Shown piece after piece: positions 57,910 to 64,000 of a stretch of 64,000 nucleotides of DNA. The DNA lies in assembly GCF_020171525.1 (NCBI RefSeq), contig NZ_JAIVAI010000004.1, forward strand, positions 149,058 to 213,057. The letters are read 5' to 3'. The stretch comes from Halobacillus yeomjeoni (lineage in GTDB: Bacteria; Bacillota; Bacilli; Bacillales; Halobacillaceae). Both the position numbers and the translations under genes were made by a program. Each line of letters begins with the position of its first letter. Within the stretch, counting starts at the first letter, position 1. The notes under the pieces were generated by a model. It was not told where the DNA came from. It saw nothing but the letters and a program-made list of their open reading frames with translations, and did no database searches.

Positions 57910-59202
57910 TTATTTTTGTTTCTTTTCTACATTGAACTGGTTGCTAAGCAGCAGCCAGTTTTGAGGGAAAGAAAGGCCGAGTTTCCAATAACTGATTCCC
58001 TTTAACCCTCGATCTTTAATTAAATCGAATTTTTGTTGAATGGACCGTGCATCCTCAAACCAAACTTCATGATCGTTTCCCTCTTGATCTGTATAGGTGA
58101 AGTAAGGGGCCTGCTCTTCTTCATCGTACAATATGTTTACATTATTCTCTTTTGCTATTTGGATTGCCCGCTGAGGGCTGACAGCTTTTGCGTACTCACC
58201 GCCAGGCTCATACGGAAGCGTCCAATCGTATCCATATAAATTCTGCCCCAGTAAAATCTTCTCTGCCGGCATTTCTGTCAATGCGTAATCTACCACTTCA
58301 GTTACTGGACCGATCGGAGACACAGCTCTAGGCGGTCCACCGCTATACCCCCACTCATAAGTCATCAATACGACAAAATCGGCAATTTCCCCGTGCGCCT
58401 TATAATCGTGTGCTTCATACCAGGCGCCTTTTTGGTCCGCGCTTGTTTTAGGGGCGAGAGCCGTGGACATCAAAAGGTCTTCTTTAGTTAATCTTTGCTT
58501 TGCTTTTCGTAAAAACTGGTTATAGTTCTCTTTTAATTCTATTGGGAGGAATTCCATATCAAAATGAACGTCTTCATAGCCGATTTCCTTTGCTGTATTG
58601 ACGATATTGTCGAGTAAAGTATCCTGTAATGCCGTGTCAGTCAAAAATTTTCTACCTAACTCAGCGCTGAACTCACCATCAGCCAGGTTGGTGACTACCA
58701 TCATTAATGAAGCATCGTTGTTCGCAGCAATTCCTTTGAAGTCATCCAGAGGTGGAGATTTCAAGGTTCCATCTTCGTTGATTTCATAACTGAAGGGCGC
58801 TAAGTAAGAGAGCTGCGCGGCCCTTGTTTGAGCAGAAGCCTTAAGAGTATCAGACACTTCTCCACCGAATGGCTCAATATAGGCATTAGCTGACGTCATA
58901 GTCGGTGGCTGTTCAGGAATATAGAGTCTGAATCCGACATTCAATATGGCATTCTTTGAAATTCCGTTCACTCGAGCAAGCTCGTCTGCGGTTGTATTGA
59001 AGCGTAGTCCAATGGTATATAAACTATCTCCAGGCTGTACAAAATAATATTGACCGACAATCGGTATCACGATGGCTTGACCAATGACCAGATCATCAGG
59101 AGTTTCTAATTCGTTTGCCTCAATGATAGCATTTGGCGTAGTATCATAGAGACCAGCAATCGAATATACAGAATCGCCTTGTTGGACGACATGGATTTGC
59201 AT
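57910..59202 (-). CDS. LysM-glycoside hydrolase 18 protein, SleL/YaaH-like spore cortex lytic enzyme
   Basis: A 430-residue protein with two LysM repeats at the N-terminus (QIHVVQQGDSVYSIAGLY and YYFVQPGDSLYTIGLRF, residues ~1-95), then a GH18 barrel with the catalytic strand DVHFDMEFLP and DFVVLMTYEWGYSGGPP. It matches SleL/YaaH, an N-acetylglucosaminidase on spore cortex fragments. No signal peptide, as expected for a coat/cortex protein made in the mother cell. The ATG at 59202 follows AAAGGAGTG. It diverges from tadA, near its B. subtilis place. Confidence 0.92.
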   Translation of the reverse strand: MQIHVVQQGDSVYSIAGLYDTTPNAIIEANELETPDDLVIGQAIVIPIVGQYYFVQPGDSLYTIGLRFNTTADELARVNGISKNAILNVGFRLYIPEQPPTMTSANAYIEPFGGEVSDTLKASAQTRAAQLSYLAPFSYEINEDGTLKSPPLDDFKGIAANNDASLMMVVTNLADGEFSAELGRKFLTDTALQDTLLDNIVNTAKEIGYEDVHFDMEFLPIELKENYNQFLRKAKQRLTKEDLLMSTALAPKTSADQKGAWYEAHDYKAHGEIADFVVLMTYEWGYSGGPPRAVSPIGPVTEVVDYALTEMPAEKILLGQNLYGYDWTLPYEPGGEYAKAVSPQRAIQIAKENNVNILYDEEEQAPYFTYTDQEGNDHEVWFEDARSIQQKFDLIKDRGLKGISYWKLGLSFPQNWLLLSNQFNVEKKQK

Positions 59203-59266
59203 TGACGTCACTCCTTTCTCATCTATATCAATGTATGAAAAGCTTAAGTGTAAATATTCTTACTAA

Positions 59267-59746
<480 letters not shown>

Positions 59747-59774
59747 ATGGATTGAGGATGAACAAAATTTGGCA

Positions 59775-59803
59775 TTGCATTTTTAAATAAAACTCGCTAT
59801 ACT
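59775..59803 (+). promoter_or_regulatory. Promoter of the SRP RNA
   Basis: TTGCAT (59775-59780), 17 bases, TATACT (59798-59803), about 7 bases before the RNA. Confidence 0.75.
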
Positions 59804-59809
59804 GGTAAT

Positions 59810-60078
59810 GTCGTGCTAAGCGGGGAGGTAGCGGTGCCCTACACTCGCAATCCGCTGTAGCGAGGCCGAATTCCCACCCAAGGTGGTGTGGCTTCAAGGT
59901 CTGCCTTATGTGACCGGTGTTGACACTCAGGTCCTGCGCAACGGGAACCAGTGAATCCTGTCAGGTCCGGAAGGAAGCAGCAGTAAGCTGTTCCTCCCGT
60001 GTGCCGCGGGAGTGCCTGGGTTGAGCCGTAATCATAAGTAACGCTTGGGGCCACGCCATCGACGGTGGGTGCACGGCA
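59810..60078 (+). ncRNA. ffs: Signal recognition particle RNA, large bacillary type (scRNA)
   Basis: The sequence begins GTCGTGCTAAGCGGGGAGGTAG after the promoter and contains the SRP core: GTCAGGTCCGGAAGGAAGCAGCA and the GGTCCTGCGCAACGGGAA side. The 5' and 3' ends close the Alu-like domain (CCGTGCACCC near the end pairs with GGGTGC). At about 270 nt it is the long form with an Alu domain, as in B. subtilis. Exact ends are approximate. Confidence 0.95.
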
Positions 60079-60116
60079 CATACATATTAAAGCACTGTTC
60101 AATTTTTTATAAAAGA

Positions 60117-60154
60117 TGAAGCCGTTATGAACGATAATCATAACGGCTTTTTTC
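60117..60154 (+). terminator. Terminator after the SRP RNA
   Basis: AAGCCGTTATGA pairs with TCATAACGGCTT around ACGATAA, then TTTTTC. Confidence 0.92.
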
Positions 60155-60254
60155 TATTATTAAAACAAAATGGTTCAGCAACTTTCGTGAAGGTTCACAT
60201 CACATCCTTCCATCAGGTATAATAGAGTCGAGACTAAAAAGGGAGAACGGTTAT

Positions 60255-61976
60255 ATGAGCTATCAGGCTTTGTATCGTGTCTGGCGTCCCAGGAACTTTG
60301 AAGATGTCGTTGGACAAACTCATATCACACGAACACTACAAAATGCGATTGAGCAGGATAAATTTTCCCACGCATATTTATTTTCCGGCCCTCGTGGTAC
60401 AGGGAAAACAAGTGCGGCGAAAATTTTCGCCAAAGCTGTAAACTGTGAACAATCTCCAGTGAAAGAACCCTGTAATGAATGCCGGGCTTGTTTAGGTATT
60501 CAGGATGGGTCTATTTCTGATGTTATTGAAATTGACGCTGCCTCCAATAACGGAGTAGAACAGATCAGGGAAATACGTGACAAAGTCAAATATGCACCGA
60601 GTGCCGTTTCCTATAAAGTGTATATTATTGATGAAGTTCATATGTTGTCCATGGGTGCTTTTAATGCCCTGTTAAAAACATTGGAAGAACCTCCGCAGCA
60701 TGTCATATTCATTTTAGCTACCACAGAGCCGCATAAAATACCGTTGACGATCATTTCAAGGTGCCAGAGATTTGATTTTAAACGAATCTCTCAAAAAGCT
60801 ATGGTAGACAGGATGGATGCCATTACCACTGCTGAAGAAATTAATATTGCTCGTGAAGCTTTGGAAATAGTCGCTCTTACAGCTGAAGGCGGAATGAGGG
60901 ATGCTTTAAGTCTCCTCGACCAAGCCATTTCCTATAGTGAAAACGAAGTAACCGTTGATGATGTTCTCGCTGTTACGGGTGCTGTATCGCAAGGCAGACT
61001 CGCCGAAGTGGTAAACGCACTGCATAAACAAGAAGTCAAATCTGCCCTTGAAGCGGTAGATGATCTTATACAAAAAGGAAAAGATCCAGGTAGGTTTGTT
61101 TTTGATTTGATTTATTACTTGCGAGACATCTTACTCTTTCAAAGTGCACCTGATTTGGAGCATAACCTCGAGAGAGCAATTCCTGATGAGACATTTCGGC
61201 AACTATCCGGCCAGCTTTCTGCGTTCTGGATACAAAAAGCTATCCGTGAGTTAAATCAATGTCAGCAGGAAATGAAGTGGACCACAAGTCCAAAGGTATT
61301 CATCGAAATTGCACTGCTGAACATGGTGGAAGTAAAAACTGTAACAAGTGAAAGTTCTCAAATAGAACCAGAAGCTGTACAGAAACTGACACGTAAAATC
61401 AGTGAACTGGAGAAAGAGTTGACGTCACTCAAGCAAAACGGGGCCAGCCCACAAGCTTCTGCTCCTCAAAAGCCGAAGCGGACACCTGCAAAATCAGGAA
61501 GAAAAGGATATAATGTACCATATGAACGAATTCGGCAGGTATTGAATGAAGCATCTAAAGATGAGATTAAAAATATCCAAAGCCGCTGGGCTGATTTTAT
61601 GGATGCTCTCAAACAGAATAATGCCCCTGCTCATGCGACACTTTTGAATAGTAAACCAAGAGCTGCTTCGTCAAAAGCACTTGTTTTAGCATTCCGCTAT
61701 GACATTCATTGTTCTTTGGCATTGGAACACCAGCAAACGATTGAGCCGCTGCTGACTGAATTCGTAGGTAAACCATTTACAATCATCCCGATTCCCGAAC
61801 AAAACTGGCAGGATTTAAGGGAAGAGTTTGTTCGGAAACAGAAGGGGGATTCTTCTGAAGACACCCCTGAAGGCGATGGAACCGGCGAGTCTTCCTCTTC
61901 ATCTAATGAGGAAGATCCATTGGTGTCTGAAGCGCGTAAATTAGTCGGGGATGATATGATAGAAATTCAAGAATAA
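60255..61976 (+). CDS. dnaX: DNA polymerase III subunits gamma and tau
   Basis: A 573-residue AAA+ clamp-loader subunit. It has [20 protein letters not shown], Walker [16 protein letters not shown], a four-Cys zinc module ([16 protein letters not shown]), the DEVH Walker B ([10 protein letters not shown]) and the sensor [19 protein letters not shown]. The C-terminal ~200 residues are the tau part that contacts the polymerase. ATG after GGGAGAA. The order dnaX-ebfC-recR is conserved. Confidence 0.97.
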   Translation: MSYQALYRVWRPRNFEDVVGQTHITRTLQNAIEQDKFSHAYLFSGPRGTGKTSAAKIFAKAVNCEQSPVKEPCNECRACLGIQDGSISDVIEIDAASNNGVEQIREIRDKVKYAPSAVSYKVYIIDEVHMLSMGAFNALLKTLEEPPQHVIFILATTEPHKIPLTIISRCQRFDFKRISQKAMVDRMDAITTAEEINIAREALEIVALTAEGGMRDALSLLDQAISYSENEVTVDDVLAVTGAVSQGRLAEVVNALHKQEVKSALEAVDDLIQKGKDPGRFVFDLIYYLRDILLFQSAPDLEHNLERAIPDETFRQLSGQLSAFWIQKAIRELNQCQQEMKWTTSPKVFIEIALLNMVEVKTVTSESSQIEPEAVQKLTRKISELEKELTSLKQNGASPQASAPQKPKRTPAKSGRKGYNVPYERIRQVLNEASKDEIKNIQSRWADFMDALKQNNAPAHATLLNSKPRAASSKALVLAFRYDIHCSLALEHQQTIEPLLTEFVGKPFTIIPIPEQNWQDLREEFVRKQKGDSSEDTPEGDGTGESSSSSNEEDPLVSEARKLVGDDMIEIQE

Positions 61977-62008
61977 AACGACTTAGTTCATTTAAAGGAG
62001 GAATCGCC

Positions 62009-62326
62009 ATGCGTGGTGGAGGAAACATGAATAATATGATGAAACAAATGCAGAAGATGCAGAAGAAAATGATGAAGGCTCAGGAAGAGCTTCATGAAAT
62101 GACATTCGAATCTTCAGCAGGCGGCGGTATGGTTAAAGTAACCGCTAATGGTAAAAAAGAAATTACTGACGTAGAGATTGATGAAGAAGTTGTAGATCCA
62201 GATGATGTTGAAATGCTTCAAGATTTGATAATTACTGCGACGAATGACGTCCTTAAACAAGTAGACGATAAAACGAATGACACTATGGGACAATTCACCA
62301 AGGGTATGCCTGGAGGAATGTTCTAG
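62009..62326 (+). CDS. ebfC: YbaB/EbfC family nucleoid-associated protein
   Basis: A 105-residue protein with a Met-rich N-terminal helix ([21 protein letters not shown]) and the conserved [21 protein letters not shown] and [14 protein letters not shown]. It binds DNA non-specifically as a dimer. ATG after AAAGGAGGAA. It lies between dnaX and recR, as yaaK does in B. subtilis. Confidence 0.95.
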   Translation: MRGGGNMNNMMKQMQKMQKKMMKAQEELHEMTFESSAGGGMVKVTANGKKEITDVEIDEEVVDPDDVEMLQDLIITATNDVLKQVDDKTNDTMGQFTKGMPGGMF

Positions 62327-62337
62327 GAGGAGTACTC

Positions 62338-62934
62338 ATGTATTATCCGGAACCAATATCAAAACTGATTGACAGTTTTACGAAACTGCCAGGGATCGGT
62401 CCTAAGACGGCCGTCCGCCTGGCTTTTTTTGTCTTAGAGATGGAAGAAGATGATGTATTGGATTTTGCGAAGTCTCTAGTGAACGCTAAGAGGGAGCTGA
62501 CTCACTGCTCTATTTGTGGTCATATTACAGACCAAGACCCTTGCTCTATCTGCCAAGATGAATCTAGAGATCAAACATTGATTTGTGTAGTTCAAGACCC
62601 GAAAGACGTCATCGCTATGGAAAAGATGAAGGAATTCAGTGGAAAGTACCATGTTTTACATGGCGCTATTTCTCCAATGGATGGGATAGGGCCGGAAGAC
62701 ATAAATGTTGCCAGTCTTATTAATCGATTGAAGGATGAAGGAATCGAAGAACTCATACTTGCAACGAATCCTAATATCGAAGGTGAAGCGACAGCGATGT
62801 ATATTTCTCGTTTAGTAAAACCATCAGGAATACGTATGACGAGGATTGCACATGGGTTACCTGTCGGCGGAGATTTAGAGTACGCCGATGAAGTGACATT
62901 ATCTAAAGCTCTTGAAGGTCGTAGAGAACTGTAG
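62338..62934 (+). CDS. recR: Recombination protein RecR
   Basis: A 198-residue RecR: helix-hairpin-helix ([15 protein letters not shown]), four-Cys zinc finger ([16 protein letters not shown]), Toprim domain and the Walker-like C-terminal end. It acts with RecO and RecF in gap repair. ATG follows AGGAGGAG, 11 bases after ebfC. Confidence 0.98.
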   Translation: MYYPEPISKLIDSFTKLPGIGPKTAVRLAFFVLEMEEDDVLDFAKSLVNAKRELTHCSICGHITDQDPCSICQDESRDQTLICVVQDPKDVIAMEKMKEFSGKYHVLHGAISPMDGIGPEDINVASLINRLKDEGIEELILATNPNIEGEATAMYISRLVKPSGIRMTRIAHGLPVGGDLEYADEVTLSKALEGRREL

Positions 62935-62949
62935 AAGAGGGTGTTCCTG

Positions 62950-63162
62950 ATGTTTGGTAGAAGAAAAGTCGATAAAGAATTGAATCAAGAACTTCTATTG
63001 AATATAAAGAAAACGAAAAAAGAATGGGAAGATTTGAATAATATTATTGAACAAAGCATTGAACCAAGTGAAGAAGGCTTAGCTGAGTTAGCGGTTATAA
63101 AAGCAAAATACTTCTATTTATTAAGGGAAGCCAGAGTACGCGGAGTCAATGCGCTGTCTTAA
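62950..63162 (+). CDS. yaaL: DUF2508 protein YaaL
   Basis: A 70-residue helical charged protein with the YaaL pattern IKKTKKEWEDLNNIIEQSIEPS and KAKYFYLLREARVRG. The ATG at 62950 is spaced well from AGAGGGTG; the GTG at 62941 is inside it. In B. subtilis yaaL stands between recR and bofA; its role is unknown. Confidence 0.9.
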   Translation: MFGRRKVDKELNQELLLNIKKTKKEWEDLNNIIEQSIEPSEEGLAELAVIKAKYFYLLREARVRGVNALS

Positions 63163-63231
63163 TATGTACTATACCCCCGCTTGTCTTCATATACTGGAGT
63201 AGATTCAGTATTTTGGACAGGGGGTTTTTTT

Positions 63232-63495
63232 ATGGATCCGGTACTCATCCTATTAATATTAGGATTAGCTATCCCTTTTCTACTTATATTGGGGGTTCCG
63301 TCCACACCGATTAAGTGGGTCGGGGGTTTAATGACGCGTTTGATTGTAGCGGTTATTCTCTTATTCTTTGTAAACTTATTTGGAGCACAGTTCGGTTTGC
63401 ATATCCCTATTAACGGTTTTACGGCAGTCGTATCAGCGGTATTGGGGGTTCCGGGGATCATCTCCCTGGCTGCTGTTCAAATCTGGGTTCTTTAA
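63232..63495 (+). CDS. bofA: Pro-sigma-K processing inhibitor BofA
   Basis: An 87-residue membrane protein, equal in length to B. subtilis BofA, with two hydrophobic segments and the conserved LFFVNLFGAQFGLHIPINGFTAVVSAVLGVPGI; the N and H residues there are implicated in inhibiting the SpoIVFB protease. The ATG at 63232 follows CAGGGGG. CATATACT upstream (63187-63194) resembles a mother-cell sigma -10 but this is weak. Confidence 0.95.
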   Translation: MDPVLILLILGLAIPFLLILGVPSTPIKWVGGLMTRLIVAVILLFFVNLFGAQFGLHIPINGFTAVVSAVLGVPGIISLAAVQIWVL

Positions 63496-63500
63496 AGAGG

Positions 63501-63529
63501 TTGAGGAGAGATCTCCTTGATCTTTTTTT
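63501..63529 (+). terminator. Terminator after bofA
   Basis: TTGAGGAG pairs (with two G-T pairs) with CTCCTTGA around AGAT, then TCTTTTTTTA. Confidence 0.75.
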
Positions 63530-63646
63530 ATTGCCATGATCCGCTTTTGTAATATTAAAAGAACACTTTTATCAACCCATCCCGCCATAAAAAAGTCGTT
63601 GCGACAAAAAGGTATAAAAGAAATCTAATAAAATATGAAAAAAGGG

Positions 63647-63676
63647 TTGCCAATCCTAAATGCCACGTGATATATT
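63647..63676 (+). promoter_or_regulatory. rRNA operon promoter 1
   Basis: TTGCCA, 18 bases, TATATT (63671-63676). First of three spaced promoters before the rRNA operon. Confidence 0.6.
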
Positions 63677-63744
63677 ATTACTTGTCGCGTTGAAAGACAC
63701 CGACACCGGCTGAAAAAGCCGCAAAAAAATCATGAAAAAAGTTG

Positions 63745-63773
63745 TTGACTTCAACAACGCATCATGGTAAATT
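63745..63773 (+). promoter_or_regulatory. rRNA operon promoter 2
   Basis: TTGACT (63745-63750), 17 bases, TAAATT (63768-63773). The -35 lies in the palindrome GTTGTTGACTTCAACAAC. Confidence 0.75.
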
Positions 63774-63819
63774 AATATTTGTCGCCAAAAAAGGCAGACG
63801 AAAGAAATTAAAAAAGTTG

Positions 63820-63848
63820 TTGACACCAACAACGAGCCATGATAAGAT
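63820..63848 (+). promoter_or_regulatory. rRNA operon promoter 3
   Basis: A perfect TTGACA (63820-63825), 17 bases, TAAGAT (63843-63848). The -35 lies in GTTGTTGACACCAACAAC, a near copy of the palindrome of promoter 2. Confidence 0.85.
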
Positions 63849-64000
63849 GGTTAAGTCGCTGTTTTGAGCGGCGAACAACATTTTGATCTTTGAAAACTGA
63901 ACGAACCAACCAGTACGTCAAGATATTTCTTCTATTAAGAAGAAAACGAAACAAGCACATTCGGTGTGCAAATGAGCAAGACAAACTTTTTCAACTTTTA
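63849..64000 (+). other. rRNA operon leader (16S rRNA begins beyond the window)
   Basis: GATCTTTGAAAACTGAAC (63885-63902) is the usual sequence ahead of bacillary rRNA genes, and the last bases (CAAACTTTTTCAACTTTTA) resemble the leader directly before GAGAGTTTGATCCTGG. The stretch 63530-63646 before the promoters holds nothing I recognise. Confidence 0.85.

Noticed and set aside
59839..60141. 100-codon minus-strand frame in the SRP RNA region
   Set aside because: The region is a structural RNA with a clear SRP core; the frame is accidental.

Overview
The window is the replication-origin region of a low-GC, endospore-forming Firmicute of the Bacillaceae. Gene order closely follows the Bacillus subtilis origin region: rpsR-ssb-rpsF-ychF ... 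yyaC ... parB-parA-noc ... rsmG-mnmG-mnmE-jag-yidC-rnpA-rpmH / oriC / dnaA-dnaN-yaaA-recF-remB-gyrB-gyrA ... yaaC-guaB-dacA-pdxST-serS ... dck/dgk ... SleL-tadA-SRP RNA-dnaX-ebfC-recR-yaaL-bofA. Sporulation genes (splAB, yyaC, bofA, a SleL/YaaH-like gene, a YjcZ-like peptide) show a spore former. The accessory genes suggest a Halobacillus/Thalassobacillus-like moderate halophile, but this is inference and no species is claimed.

Layout. From 1 to about 25 kb most genes lie on the minus strand; from about 25.5 kb most lie on the plus strand, as expected for genes reading away from an origin. The origin is bipartite: a DnaA-box cluster upstream of dnaA (25102-25377) and a second cluster plus DnaA-trio-like repeats and an AT-rich unwinding region between dnaA and dnaN (26915-27066). 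A third, smaller DnaA-box cluster lies between mnmE and jag. Two parS sites (10854 and 54831) flank the origin, with parA-parB and noc on the left arm; one near-consensus Noc site lies inside modB. The right edge holds three tandem rRNA promoters and an rrn leader; 16S rRNA should begin just beyond base 64000.

Regulatory RNAs are clear: a T-box before serS, a preQ1-I riboswitch with terminator before queF, an attenuator-like hairpin between rpmH and rnpA, a hairpin in the rpsF leader, the large SRP RNA, tRNA-Ser(UGA) and tRNA-Arg(CCU). Accessory cargo includes an OppA-like lipoprotein, a modABC operon, AldA-like and AcsA enzymes, an AAC(3)-family acetyltransferase, a solitary siderophore-type N-hydroxylase, an M50 protease and MscS.

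The most unusual system is at 43.5-44.6 kb, directly after tRNA-Ser: a 235-residue protein with a MerR/RacA-type helix-turn-helix, long coiled coils and a Trp-rich basic tail. Many TATCG/CGATA half sites surround and enter its gene, including four copies of TA(T/G)CG-N5-CGATAC. It resembles a chromosomal version of single-protein plasmid partition systems (pSK1 Par) or RacA. Also notable are a 474-bp MITE-like element with 19-bp terminal inverted repeats and its decayed relative, an HD-GYP-like protein with an altered HD motif, and a Nei glycosylase with a rearranged zinc finger.
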